Below, one piece after another: positions 9,650-23,000 of a DNA stretch of 64,000 nucleotides (its first letter is position 1; every line of letters starts with the position of its first letter). The notes below the pieces were generated by a model. The model was not told where the DNA came from. It searched no databases and saw only the letters and a list, made by a program, of their open reading frames with translations. Source of the stretch: Lumbricus rubellus (taxonomy: Eukaryota; Annelida; Clitellata; Crassiclitellata; Lumbricidae). The stretch covers positions 27,659,640-27,723,639 of the forward strand of contig OX243824.1 in assembly GCA_945859605.1 (NCBI GenBank), written 5' to 3'. The position numbers were made by a program, and so were the translations under genes.

Positions 9650-12514
9650 GTCATGTTGTGTTATTGAAAGGCTACCCCTTTTCCAAATCGGGAAAAGTGT
9701 TAACGAAAGAGCCCGTGAAAGCCACAGCGTTAAAGCGCTGGATAGTAATTGAAAGTCTTTGAAAGAGAAAGGACGTCTCTCTCAGATCGTCCGACACCTT
9801 TGACAAATGACGACCCAAGTCAGTTAAGAAGACAATTCCTCTAGAATTGATGGGTCCTAGCGTCTCCAAGGCCAGCGGAATGAAGTCGTGTGTAGCTGTA
9901 ATTGGCACATATTTTTGTTCCTTTCTACTATCTGCTATTTCTGCTGCAGCTCCTGCAGTGACAGCGGTTGCCTGTAGATAGGAGGGCGCAAGGGTGTCGA
10001 CCACGGTGGCATCCCATGCGAGACATCGGCCCGCTTTCCATGGGATAAGGGTGGTGCCGTCCGGTCTCTTCCCGTCCGAGCGTAGCATGCCCCGGGGTTC
10101 TTTGATCGCTGGAAAGCCGGCTCTGATGAGGCTACGGTGGATAAGATCGTTGATGGCAGCGTGCCTGGCGACGCGACCAAATCCCAGGGAACAGGAGAGG
10201 CCGTGTGTCCCTCTAGCGGTGACCAACGTGCCACAAGCGCAGACGTGGGGTTGGCAGATATTGGCTCCTAGACGAAGCCCAACCGCCACTCTGATGGCCT
10301 CGTCGCTTAGCCTGAGGCCGCAGGAAGTGATCGGCAGACAATGAAGCCAGTCGCTGGCGTGCTGGAACGATACGGCTTTCAGGCGTGCTTGCTCGCTCTG
10401 CTCTGTAGTAGAGAGCAGCAGTTCCGTGAGCTCTCCTTCAAGTATCGGATTGTCCCACTTCGCTTGTATGTTAGAAGGACAATATTCATCCAGGGATAAT
10501 CCAGTTTTTAACTGCCATAGCGACGACAGGTTCGTGTAATGTAAATCCGGTTGACTTTCTAACACGCATAGAATGTTTGACTGGAGCTCGGAGGTGCCCG
10601 CGGCAGATGCTAGAAAAGCAGGAAGTGCCAGCGATGACGCCCTTCGAATGCCCAGACCGCCTAATCCGGTTGGTAAAGTAGCTTGTTGCCACTGCGTGTC
10701 AGTAAAGTCTATGTTTAGGATGATCTGTAGGCCCTTCCTCAGGGTTTGATCATACGTTTCCAGTACTGGATGGTTTGCGCAAGGAGCGCATCTCAGGGTG
10801 TATATTAATTTAGGAGCGCCCAACGAGTGTCTCAGAATTAGTAGTGCATCATGACGTGTTATTATGGCTAATCTGGACAAAGCCTTTTCCAGTTCCTCAG
10901 CACGTGATTCCAAAGCTCGATTCAAGGCTGCGCCCGTGGACAGCGGTGCTCCCAACAGTGTCGCCGAGTCTGGATCAGTGTATTCGAAATTACTGAAAGA
11001 TTTATTGTTGATCAGTTGAGGATCTTTAGCAATTAGTTCACACTTCTTCCTGTTGAAGGTCAGGCCCAGATCTGCGCATTCCTTTTCCAGGGTCTCAATA
11101 TCTTCCGCCACACCAGCCGTTGGACCACCCAGAGAGATGTCATCGAGATAGCCAAAGGCCAAAGGAGAAGACAGTTTGATTAATGTCGGTTGCAGTGGCA
11201 AGCAAAAAAGCAATGGACCCAGAGGGTCTCCCTGCTGTGGACCAACTCCAGACTGTATGGTGAAAGAACCATATTTCAAATGAGATTGTTCTGCGTAAGC
11301 TAGGTAACAGTATGCTGCAATTTCAGGTATTAACTCGTTGACAGCTGACATCATGCGAGATCGACAAAGACTGTTGAAGGCATTGGAAATGTCAAGTTTA
11401 ACCAGGATTGAGTCCGTGTCTAAAGTTTGTAAAAAGCGACGTGTAGCATGGACCGCTGCTTCAGCTCCGCCAGGTACACCAACACCCACTTGATGTGGCG
11501 AAAGGTATGATGTCAGTCTTGGTATGGCAAAGGCGTTTGCGCACTTTGATGTCAACCTGCGCCAGAAGTAGCCAATCACTATTGGACGAAGACCACCAGT
11601 TTTCTTACGTAGGGCGAAAAGAGTGCCACCGAACAGCAGCGGGCGAATTAGTTCGTGGCAGGAGCCTTTCAGTAATAGGTTGACAAAGGCCGTGATGGCC
11701 AAGACAAGAGCCGGTCCAGCGTCTGGCGAGTTGATCAGCTCCAAGATGTGCTGCGGGCGTAGCCCGTCTGGTCCTCCAGCGGAACCTGCCGGAAACGTGC
11801 GAATGAGTTTCCGAACTTCCGCCTCCGTGACTTGTATTGGTTGTGTCACAGGCGGATCTGGAATCGGAGGACCATCCGGCGGAGGAGAAGGGTGTTTTGC
11901 ACAGAGTTCAGCGAACGTTTCTTCGCAGACTAGAGCTGGTACCTCTTCCGAGCAGAGTATTTTTGTTGCAGCCTTGATGCCACCATCTTCTAACTTTGCT
12001 GAGACCGCATCTGCGATGGATTGGTCATTGCTGAGCGTTTTCCTGTTGCTATTCGAACGAGCAGGCTGGACTGGATCGAAAATTTCTTCAGCCTTTTGGT
12101 GCCAGTTGTTGAAATAATCCGACACACGCTTCTTAATAGTAGATGTTAGGTTGTGTCGTTTTCCACCGTGTCTAGGCTGTTCCAAGATGGTAGCTCCGAA
12201 ACTCATAAGACATTTCCAGTTGTCCAGCTCAGTCGGATCCAAAATCAGGCGGTTGATAACATCAGCCAAAAGCAATCCGGTGCAAGATCTGGCACCCTTT
12301 GGTATGTGTCTAAGCAGGTTGTGTTGAAGCGATGGATGCCTCAAATGTTCGTTGCTGTCAGTGTCCGGCAACCGTTGATCAATGTCGCTTTGCTGAATGT
12401 TGTCAAACGACGTAATTGTAACTGCTTCATTTCCTGTTTTCAAGAGGCTAGTAGACAATGCGGGCGCGACTGCACCTTGGTTAGACAACGGTGGTTTTTT
12501 GGAACCCAAGCATG

Positions 12515-12516
<2 letters not shown>
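9650..12516 (-). mobile_element. LINE copy F, 5'-truncated, otherwise open
   Basis: About 2.87-kb minus-strand element. Its 5' end is cut at 12,516, exactly inside the N-terminal zinc motif: the frame begins PCLGSKKPPL, matching the PCPGS of copies B and C, and is preceded by a TAA array. The 3' end abuts TTA-rich sequence. Confidence 0.9.
9672..12516 (-). CDS. Reverse transcriptase with restriction-like endonuclease, about 948 aa, N-terminus missing (copy F)
   Basis: The open frame has no convincing own start because the element is 5'-truncated; an apparent start at 12,509 is only a TTG. Domains are RHIPKGARSCTGLLLADVI, PRHGGKRHNLTSTIKKRV, then reverse transcriptase motifs SAGGPDGLRPQHILEL, VKLDISNAFNSLCRS, GVGPQQGDPLGPLLFCLPL and FGYLDDISLGG. 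The C-terminal part has CACG...HGLSC and GKRPDG...WDAT. Motif A reads LDISNAFN where B and C have LDFTNAFN or LDFKNAFN. There are no stops, so it is a young but dead-on-arrival copy. Confidence 0.88.
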
Positions 12517-12604
<88 letters not shown>

Positions 12605-12898
12605 TTTTTTTTATTTTTATTTTTTTTTTAACCCGAGGTATCTAGGATCTCTCGGGATTTACAGAAATTATGCTTGGAGCTATATTATTATTATTATTAT
12701 TAGCACCATCTTTTATTTCCGTTTCAAGCAGTGCAAACACCAACTGGCTGTGCCTGATAAACACTGAACCGATGTCAAAACACTAGCATAAATATAATGT
12801 GCAACAAATGTATATGCAATATGCATTAATAAGTATGTGATCAGTCGTCCTCGACCCCGGCGAGTTGTATGAATTGTTATTATTATTATTATTAATAA

Positions 12899-12965
<67 letters not shown>

Positions 12966-12974
12966 GCTATTATT
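12517..12974. repeat. (TTA)n arrays with poly-T and spacer
   Basis: TTA arrays at about 12,517-12,602 and 12,879-12,966, a T-rich tract near 12,603-12,630, and about 250 bp of spacer with no recognised gene. Confidence 0.85.
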
Positions 12975-13008
12975 AGGGGCGTTATAACAAGTGCACATAC
13001 AAACAAAT
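12975..13008 (+). mobile_element. 3' tail of the tRNA-type SINE
   Basis: The segment GGGCGTTATAACAAGTGCAC followed by ATACAAACAAA matches the 3' end of the SINE copies at 38.8 and 55.4 kb. It is a very short, 5'-truncated copy next to a TTA array. Confidence 0.75.
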
Positions 13009-15689
13009 CACTTAAACAAAAAAATCACTTTTTTGCTTTCGAAGCAATTTGACTATTTTTACTATGTAAATTGGCGTGCTGAACACAGTGGTGTTCTCAG
13101 CATTTTTGTTTTACAAAATGTTTGAAGAAAAATGGCATGAAAGATTTCAGCAGAAATACCTAGGCCTACTCGTTATTGCATACATTTACAATGGTCTTAG
13201 ACCTTACCTAGTTTTTCCCGTGCAGAGCTGCACATCGGGAAACGCATTTTCTCCACTCCTCTCTGTCCATCACCATTTCAACAACGTCATATCCAGACAT
13301 CACAAATCTGTTCCTAATAGGCCCAATTTGGAGTAGGCCTTCTTGAAAAAGCATGAATTGAACAATTATTTTGGCGATGTCAAATGTACGGCGATGTTGT
13401 GCCATGTTCAGCCTGTGGGTCGCTGACCACTTGGTCTTCAGATTTCATAAGTCGTTCTTTAGATCTACATTAAATTTTAGAGTATTATCCTGGCACGTGA
13501 AGCCACATGATAAATGAAGGAGCACATTGCCTTATCATTTTCACTTCAACGCCAAGTTTGCTCACTTTCCCGATAATTATTTGGTCTCCGGCCTGGCCCG
13601 ATCAACTGTTCGGCCATTCAATAGTCTCTGCGGTCATATAATACACCGTTCTATTGTCGTCATTCTAGTGTCGTCCGTTCTTTTGTCGTCCGTTCAAATG
13701 TCAGTGAACCAAATCCAGAAGAAATATAACAGAGAAAAATTAATGTCTGGAGTCAATCACATAAAAAATGTCAAAAGATAATATTTGAGAACCGTTTGAG
13801 TCGAGCAGAAAGCACTGAAAAGCTTTATGCTGCGGTAGTTGACACGTTGCTTGGTTACATCCCTTTCTAGCGTTATTGACTTGACCGACAGGTTGGAGCT
13901 TGTTCGATGCATTTTACATCTTCATTATTACGGCCATTCTTTTGATCAGTGTTTAATCTAGACGAGTCCGGGGGGGGGGGGCAGAAGTTCACCCCAAGAA
14001 TAAGAATTCCCCAGAAAATTTGACACGATGCTAATAGTTTTTAGTTGCTGCTTACATCATTGTATTATATAATTATAGACCTATAAAATTATAATATATA
14101 GGGCCTTTACATGCGCTGATAATGATATACCGTGATATTATTTATTACTATGTGATTATTATGTTAATATTCACTGTTTATATGTTACTATCGTATTACA
14201 GTGAGTATAACTTACTGTTAATATATGTGCAAATACTATTTTTATACGACTAAATGGCTTCTCTCCAGTGCTGCCTTTTAAATTTCAAGCTGTCAACTTT
14301 ATAACTGTTTTGCTCCTTGAATACCTATAGGCTAGTAAAACAACATCATTGCTATCTATAGATCTACATGGCTTCTCAATTTTGGTAGTTAAGTAGTTCT
14401 TGCCTAGTTTGTGTACATTTTTATTCTGCCTATTGTGTCCTGATCAGCAATTTAGGACCGTCTTGGGCAACAGGGATAAGCTTATTCCAGTGATGCACAG
14501 TCAGATATTATCATTATTCTCAATTACTCATGTCTGGAGTCTGTTATTCATTATAATAGCCTAGCAGCAGCAGAACTGAGCTGCTGAGCTCGATACATAA
14601 AGAATTTGTTATTAACATTTTCTTTATTGAAACAATCCTAATGACAGACCGCAACCGGTTACAGTGTACATTAATACAATTTAAACAATTGACAAGAACG
14701 CAAGTAATACTGAAGACATAGATCTTAACTACATGTACTTACAGAACAGACAGTCTCCAATAATTATTATTGGACTCATAATTATCCTTAATGAAATGTT
14801 AAAGCACTCTATTTTATCAGCACATAAATAATTGAGAAATGTTTTTAAAATAGCATCTTAAAATGGTAGGCTACTTACTACTTAGTACTTATACAATAGG
14901 GAAACTAAAAAAGAACTTATTAATTTTGTGAGTTTGGCCTATGTTTATTGAAGTCTTGGGCCACTGTAGCAGCACTGGAAAAGTAGTCTACAGCTGTTTT
15001 GTAGGCCTATTTTAAAATATAATAGAATTGTTATCCAAAGTTACTACTATAGTAGTAAACTTTTCGAATTTCAACATTTTAAGCTGTCATCACAGCTTAA
15101 AATGTTGAAATTATAAAAGTTTCTGATGTGGAGGAACACATCACCTCCCCATACCCTCCCATCGCGGCACTAAGCGCCTCACCGGTCGTCCTCCAGACAC
15201 CCACAGAAACCTGTATTCCCTACAGAGGAGGGGGAATAGATTAAACACTGTTTTTGATAAAGCAGGCACTAAGCAATTTGACGCAATTTTATTCCATTTG
15301 ACCTCCATTTATATATGCCATTTCCTCATAAATCATAAATGATAAAAAAATGTTTGGTGATTAAAAAGGCAAAATTTCCGGTAAACTACTATAGATGTTT
15401 TAAAATTTGTTGTCCATTGCAATCATTGTTATGAGTGATTTTGCGGTATGAAAATAAAGAAAAATTTCCGGAAATCTTTAGGATTAGGCTACATCATCTA
15501 AGTAAAATAAACTTGAACACTAAAATATAATAGAATTGTTATCCAAAGTTACTACTATAACAGTAAACAGCTCAAGACATCACAATATCGCATATAGAAA
15601 TAAGCTTACTTACAAATTACGAATAGCCTATCTTTCACATCAGAAAATACAATTTAAACGTCGTATTCTTCACAGTAAAGGCAATTTTC
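13009..15689. other. A/T-rich intergenic sequence, no gene seen
   Basis: No convincing coding region. It contains short GTCGTCCGTTC-type repeats at about 13,640-13,700, a G run at 13,970-13,981, a near-perfect hairpin at 15,066-15,111 with 21-bp arms, and a 38-bp direct repeat (15,014-15,051 and 15,522-15,559). Confidence 0.6.
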
Positions 15690-16620
15690 TCAACCAAATG
15701 TGACCTTGGTGTTACTCTGGACAACGAGCTCACTTTTGCTCCACGCATTCACTCACTCAGCCGTGCCTGTTAGTAGCCTATGAAATGCGTCAACTACGCA
15801 CTGTTGCTCGCTCGCTTACTCCTACTGCTGCTGCAACCCTTGTCCATTCGTTTGTTACCACCAGACTTGACTACTGTTGCTCGCTCTATGCTGGCCTACC
15901 AATTGCCCGTCTGAGTTGCCTTGATCGCGTCCTGCGCTCTGCAGACCGCCTTATTTTCCCGCATACGAAAATTCAGCCACATCTCCAGCTATTAAGCCTA
16001 TGCGTGACGCTCTCCACTGACTCCCACTCAAACAGCGAATTGAGTAAGGGATCTCTACTCTAGTCTGGCGCTGCATGCTAGGCCCTGAACCTGCCTATTT
16101 CTGTGAGCTAGCTCTGTTAGCCCTAGTTTGTTTGTTTGTATGTGAACTTGTTATAGCGCCTCTTCAAGCCCACCAAACTACAGCGCGGACAATGCATTGG
16201 AGTTTCACGCCGACGCGCTGCGCAATATTATTACGAGTGAAGAACTTAACCAAGGTCAATACGCGTCCACTTGAGGTGGATTCGAACCTGCAACCCTACG
16301 GCTGCAAGGCAGCGAACATACCCACTACATCACCGCGCCCCACAAAAAGTGCTTGTAATTTCCGCTCCCTTCGTTCGAATGTCTGTTCTAAGTCCCTTTT
16401 TGCTCGTACTTCCGCTATGCAGAGCCGTGCTTCTCGGACCCTCAACCTGGAATGGACTTCCTCTGACACCCCGCTTTCTTTCTAAAAATCCTTCTCAGGC
16501 TTTCCTCTCTCATCTTAAGGGAGTTTTATTTGGTCGCGCTGAGGTTAGAAGCGCCTCTGAGTCACCCCTTGAAGAAGCGTTCTATAAATGCACATAATGA
16601 ATGAATGAATGAATGAATTA
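15690..16620 (+). mobile_element. Decayed L2/CR1-like LINE 3' end, split by a SINE
   Basis: The plus strand encodes the reverse transcriptase C-terminal region in broken frames: LGVTLDNELTF, then LVHSFVTTRLDYCCSLYAGL and DRVLRSADRLI, and after the SINE GPSTWNGLPL, SQAFLSHLKGVLFG and a final SESPLEEAFYKC. Stops and frameshifts are present. The 3' end is a degenerate hairpin, ATAAATGCAC and a (GAAT)n tail at 16,596-16,650, as is usual for L2-type elements. A reversed SINE interrupts it at 16,128-16,340. Confidence 0.85.
16128..16340 (-). mobile_element. tRNA-derived SINE, reversed copy inside the L2-like LINE
   Basis: The minus strand carries box B GGTTCGAATCC (16,278-16,288) and a box A-like TGATGTAGTGG (about 16,322-16,332). 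The 3' end shows GCGCTATAACAAG and CATACAAACAAA in reverse. It is an older copy than those at 38.6 and 55.2 kb. Confidence 0.85.
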
Positions 16621-16875
16621 ATGAATCAATGAATGAATGAATGAATGAATCAACGAATTTCATAATGTCTCATTTTTAGTGCAGATAAGACGAAATCCAT
16701 GCAAATAATTAACACGAGTTTAGATTAGAAAATTCATTACAATTTGTGTTTTAAAATACTGTTCCTTAGTGGTTTAATCGTGAAATTGCAAATACTGATA
16801 ATAATGATAAGAGAAACGGAATAAAAAAGGCCGAAACCTAAAATTACTTATCTAAACAAACACGAAAGCAAGCTG

Positions 16876-16881
16876 TTTATT
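16876..16881 (-). promoter_or_regulatory. Candidate polyadenylation signal of the phosphatase gene
   Basis: AATAAA on the minus strand, 16 bases past the TAA stop at 16,898. Its closeness to the stop would give a very short 3' UTR, so a later signal may be used instead. Confidence 0.45.
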
Positions 16882-16897
16882 TGTTGAAAGGTGAGAT

Positions 16898-17008
16898 TTA
16901 ACTGTTGGCATATATAGCGCCTGCCTCGTCTCTGCCCACACTGACAGCCTCTTCCCGTGAGCCTTGGAGCTTCAGAAGCATCAGTCCGTACAGTTGCTCG
17001 TACAATTC
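16898..17008 (-). CDS. Phosphatase exon 29: D2 end, stop
   Basis: Phase 0 to stop. It encodes [20 protein letters not shown], then [16 protein letters not shown] and TAA at 16,898. It matches the final EQYEFxY helix of D2 but lacks the Q-loop Gln. Confidence 0.9.
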   Translation of the reverse strand, partial: ELYEQLYGLMLLKLQGSREEAVSVGRDEAGAIYANS

Positions 17009-20000
17009 CTGCAAAAAGATTACATTGCCATTAATCATCAGAATATTTCAATTAACAACTGAAACAAAACTACCCTTAAGCTAGGCCTTTGTCTTTTCTA
17101 TGATACTATGCATTCATTGATTCATATGAACATTCTGACAAGTTGCCCAATAATCAGTTTTATAATGAAAACAACATTTTAAAGTTGACTATCGTCAAGT
17201 TTCCATAAATTGGCCTACATCACTGTCACAATAAACATCTGCATTATCTAATTAAAATGTATCTACTTACACTTATGTGTAGTGATCCTCAGTAAATAAA
17301 ATTGATTTTTATTCAATATGTAAGTCAATTGAACTATAAAAGAATAAACTCCTCTGGAAATATAAACCCTCTTAGTTGATTTTCATATTAGTACCTCTTC
17401 TACTCCTTCTTATCCTTTTCCATCTCTTTTCCCATCCGAGGAGGAGAAGCAGGAGCAGGAGGAGAAATAGAAGGAGAAGGAAAGGTCTTTCTCCTTCTCC
17501 GTCTTTGTCTTCTTCTTTATCGTGTTTTTTGTTCTTGTTCTTATTGTTCCCCTTGTTCTGATTCTCGTTCTCCTTCTTCTTCAAAGTCTCTGCCCGGGGC
17601 AAGTTCGAACGTCCAATGCACCACTCTCTCTTCTCAATGTTGACCTTCTCCAACAGTTTCATGTAGCCTTCTACCATCACCCGGTCCAATTTAATGTCTT
17701 TATCTTCCTTTCTTCTTCTTCTTCCCTTCATTCTTTCTTCAATGAGAACCCAGAAAGGATTCTTCTATCAATATGTGTCCTACTCATTTCCGTTTCCTCG
17801 TACTAATTGTAACTATCAGAGATCTTTCCTTATCCATCAGTTGCCGTAGTTTACCTCTTCACTTGATTATGTTCAGACTAACTATTTTTCTTCTTTCGCG
17901 AAAAATGATTAAGCTTATCCACATTTCAAAGGCCGTCAGTCTTCTGGCGTCTTCTTCTCTTATGGCACAACATTCCATACAGTGTTTCGCTCCATATCAG
18001 TGTTTTAATCATTCTTTTCTTGAGGTTTCTATCCAATCCTACTCTCAGCAGCTCCTTCTACGCAATAAAAACATTTTTTCATCGCTATTCAGCCATTTCG
18101 TCTCCAAATAATATCACTATGAATCATTGCATTCTGTTGTAATTACACTCGTCAAGTGGCAGAACTCTCTGACCTGCTCTTCCTTATCGGCTATCTCCAT
18201 TAGGCTACCTATTAGGCCCTACTTCCCTATCGCCTTCGAAACCCAGTCATTGAGACCAGGTGGAATAAACGACGGAAACAATGTAAAAATAGTTGTTTGG
18301 CCATCTCAACTGTTTTAGATGATACTGAAACAACGATGTAGGCTACCTAGTGGGATTCTTCATGAATTCTTTCGTCGTTCAATAAATGCATTCAGCCAAG
18401 CAATAAAATTGCTTAATAAAATTATTAAACTATAAGGTTTTAGTTTACAACAGGACTATTACTAAATAACTTAAATCTATTATTTTTACTTTTGACTAAA
18501 AATTTCAAATCTATTATTTCGTTCAGATGTGGCTTTGTTTAAGTAGTCAAGTGTACTTACAGGTGACTCGATAGCCTGTGGTCTTGTCATGCGAATGTCG
18601 TGAACCGTTCCAAATACATCAATTTCATTTGTACGTTTACTCATATCAGCAAGATTGGACATGCATATGAAAACGCTGCTGTGGGTGCATCCATTCCTGC
18701 GAAAAAGTCACAGAAACTGCCGTTCACCGCTCTTTCTTTCAACACGACAACTTTTCAAGCAATATTATTAGTTGCAACTTTTTTACATAATGCGATAGTT
18801 ATTGTTAACGATACATAAAATAATGTATGCTCATTAGTTTTTACATCAATTGCCTTTTGCCATTTGTAAAAATCTATTGCTACCTTAAAATAATATCAGT
18901 CTATGTAATATAATGTCCTCATTTATTATTATCAATCTATTTAGCTTATACATTGGGGAAACACGATATCAATTAACTTAGGACTCCCGTCGCTAATGTA
19001 CACGATGTGCAGAGGCTACCTGACTAACGTCATCACAGCACTAAGAGCGCTAGCACACCACAACGCTGACGACATTCAAACGCACAAACGGTACCTATCC
19101 GATGCACTTCCTCGTGCGTCTGTTACGCAGTTGTGGCATTGTGGCAAGTACTGCAACAGTTATGAATGTCTTCCATTCAATTCGGGTTGATCTCGATAGG
19201 AGCGCAGTACTGCATCTGGATAGACGGTGTCCCGTCAAAAGCGCGCAGGACAAAAGCGCGCCGACAAAAGCGCGCTTGGGTCAAATGCGCGCCGACATAA
19301 GCGCGCGGCGTGGACTAAAGGCTGTACTTTCATTTCGCCTAACATAAATTAAACCAATACCCATTACCCACCTATTATACTTCTCAGCTGCAGTGGCCAA
19401 TATTCAAAGCCTTCCATCAAGGCAATGATTGAACCACCTACATCGCTGAAAGGTGTTTGTTCACAAATAAGAAATTAAATTAACCACTGTCTTGTAATTT
19501 TAATTGCCGATTGATGAGACTTCAAAGGAAACCAAAAGATTCAAGGAGGTTCGCAACCTTCTGGTTGAATATTTGCTCAGCGTAAACTACGGCACATATA
19601 AAAATTATTATATTATGTCAACCAAAACCGATGTACAAGGATCATAGCGATCTTTTTAAACCATTGAGACGACATGAGTTTGTTCGTGATTTTTTTCATT
19701 TTTTTAACTGTGATTTTTAGTCTATATCTTGTTGACTGCGCGCTTACATGTATGTCGGCGCGCATTTGTCCTGCGGATAGACAGTCACCATGGCGTGCTC
19801 AAGGACTGACAAAGAGGCATAAAATAAAGTGGCCATAAACTCGACGTCGACGAGGTTCTGGATGTGCTATGATGCATTAAAAACTGTCATGCCATTCTGA
19901 AATTATTGACCAGCCAATGTTTGGCGAGATGAATCGTTTAAATGCACTCAATTTTAATATCTCGGAGTGGTTACATAAAATGCTTAACTAATGCTCAGAT

Positions 20001-23000
20001 TAACGTTTCGAACTCCTATAATTAATCAGAGCAACCTTGAACATACCTGCACATAACAACTACAGGACTTTTTGACTGTAGTTCTGGTGAATATTTTCTT
20101 CGCATGATATTGTGTAGAGACAGAATATCTTGATTATCAAATAATCCATTTCTCATAGAACTTATGACTGCCACTGTGACAGCGTTTCCAATATCCTAAA
20201 AAGAAGACGGAATAAAATCATGCCTTAGGCACAATAATTAGCAACATGGGCCGAGACCTGGGCAGAGACTTGGGGGGGGGGGGGATGGACGGGGACGAAC
20301 GAGCGGCCGAAAGAAAGACACGAGATTTTTGGACGGACGAATGGCTGAGTGTCGGAAAAAAGTTTCAATCTTTTGCTTTTGCCGGACTAAATTTCTGTCG
20401 ATCTATTTTCACCGCCCCAAAAAGTTGATGACTTTTTTTAGAAGACGAACAGTATTTCGACAACAACTAAGATGAAACTATATGGAACCCTGGTGATACC
20501 AGTAGGCCTACTAATGTACGGATCAGATGGAATAACTTTCCTGTATTTTGTCCTATTGCTGCTCCTTCTGCCTCTTACATTTTTCTTCTATCCACTCTTC
20601 TTTGCATATCCTCGCCTTCTTTCTGATTTCCCATGTGATCGCATTGTAATTTTTCCTGTCTTCCTCACTATTCTTCTTTAACTTTTTCATGTCTCTTCTT
20701 CTGTCACTCAGCTCCAAGATCTCTTTGGATATCCACGGTTTCTTCTTCTTCCTTCTTTTTTCATATCCCAATACATGTATCTGTTGCGCCACTTCTGTGT
20801 ATGTGTCTTTTATCTCCTTCCAGGTACCATCTACCGTGGTCATGTCTTTTTCCTTGGCTTGCTCCCACCTTTTGCTCAACTGGCTGTTGTACAGTCTCTT
20901 GATGCTATCTTCTCTCAGTTTACCTATATCGAACCTTCTGCTTGGTGTTTCTTTGTGCACCGCCTTCATTTTTATTTTGAACCTTGCCATCTCCTCTCTG
21001 GCTGCTGGCCATCTATTTGCTGATGATGTTCAGGCTTTTGTCCATGGTCCCTCATCTTCCCAGCTGCTATTAGTTGCTCTTATTGAATCCCTTACTACTC
21101 ATCTCCACTCATGGATGTCTTCAAATCGCCTTTCACTTAATACTTCAAAGACTCAATTCATCTGGCTAGGTACTCCCCAGCAGCTCCAGAAGCTTGATTT
21201 CATTCTGCTCTCTGAAAGATTTCCGCTGTTTTCCTTCTCTTCAAGTGTGCGGGATCTGGGTGTTGTAATTGATAGTTCACTTACCTTTACTGAGCATATT
21301 TCCAATGTTACACGCTCGTCATATTTCCATTTAAGACGTCTCAGAGCCATTCGTCGCTCTGTCTCCTCCTCCATCTTCACTACCTTAATTCATGCTTTTA
21401 TATGTTCACGAATTGACTATTGCAATGCTCTCCTCATTGGTCTTCCTAAAGTTCGTCTTTCACCGATTCAGTCGGTTCTCAACTCAGCTGCTAGATTGAT
21501 TGCCCGCCTTCCCAAGTACTCTCACATCTCTACCTTTATGTTTCATGAACTTCACTGGCTTCCTCTCCGTGCTCGCACACAATTTAAGATCCTGACTCTG
21601 ATCATAAAGGCTCAACGGGGTCTTGCCCCAAAATATCTCACTAATGTTTTACTTCGTCCTCACTCAGCTTCCTCCCACCGTCCACTTCGTTCATCCAACA
21701 GATTTGACCTCTTGGTTCCTTGGTCCAGAACTGTTATGGCTCAGTCTCGATCCTTTGTCTCAATTGGTCCTTCTCTTTGGAATGCCCTCTCTCCTTCTGT
21801 TCGCTCTACACTTCTTTCTGGTAGTCTCTCCTCTGCTTTGTCTCTTCTCAAAACCTGTTTCTTCTCGCTGGGCCTTGCGCACTGGGAGCGCCTCTGAACG
21901 GTTCACCCTACTAGAGGCGCTTTATAAATGTTTAAATACAATACAATACAATACAATCACTAGTTTGTGATCGGTTGCTATGTCTGGTCCTGAGAAGGCT
22001 CTGCACTTTGTCACAGCGCTTTTCCATCTGTTGTTCACCATCACAAAGTCTATCATATTCCTTGTTCTATTATCTGGTGACAATCATTGCACTATTGGTT
22101 CTCAAAGTCATTTGGACTTAACCTTAGAACAGAAATGCTACGCTATCCGATTAACATTCTTTCAGTTATACTCTACTTACGGTATTCGCATAAATAGATT
22201 CCTCAACTTCTGGAGCAAACTTCTGCGATTTTCGGTATGGAACCAAACGCAGATCAAATTCAGTTCCACCTGTGATGGGTTTTTCAGCTTTGCAGAAGAC
22301 GGTCAGATGCTGGAAGACAAGTGGCTCTTTCAGAGTAGGAATGAAATCTGGATACTGAAAATATTTACCATTAACATATCAAATTTTAATTAAATATATA
22401 ACATTTCTTATTTGAGGGTAATTTCTAAGTAGCCGAATATACAGGGTGGCTCAAAAAAATTTCCCACCGGACAAAGTGCGATAACTTCACAACCGATTGA
22501 AGTTTTTCTACGATATTTTCCCAATTTGTAGGGGAATGAATTTCCAACAATCCCTGAAAGTTTCATTTGAGACTTTTCATGCTTGCAAAAGTTACAGCTG
22601 TTTAAACTTTCAATTCCGTTTTTCAAATATCCGCGGAAAAATAAACGTCATTTGTAGATTTCCATGCCAAATAATATCACTTTCATTACGACCTCAGAAT
22701 TCTGTTTTTCAGTTTATCTTAGAGTATGATGGGAGGGTCCAATTCCTGCTCTATTACGACCTCGAATACTCTTTGTGAAGTTCAGTATGGGCTTGTGTAT
22801 CGAGTCCTGCGACGACTGATCCCACATTAGCAGCAAGACATCCTTCAGCTAGCCAATGTTCTCCAACTTGGGATGAAATGTCTTGCAGCGTTCCAGCATA
22901 GCTCCCCAGACGTGATAAGCAAGAGGACTAAGGACTGGCGAGGTTGTTAGTCACCTTTGCCAATAAATTTACTGCAGTTGATAGCAATAATGGTAGCGCA

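Noticed and set aside
9672..12509. A start codon for copy F at 12,509
   Set aside because: It is TTG, and the homologous frame continues upstream to the truncation point at 12,516.
13009..15689. CRISPR-like or regulated array from the short repeats at 13.6 kb
   Set aside because: The units are too short and irregular, and the genome is eukaryotic.
17372..17731. Lys/Glu-rich frame of 119 residues
   Set aside because: It comes from a polypurine/polypyrimidine stretch in the last intron.
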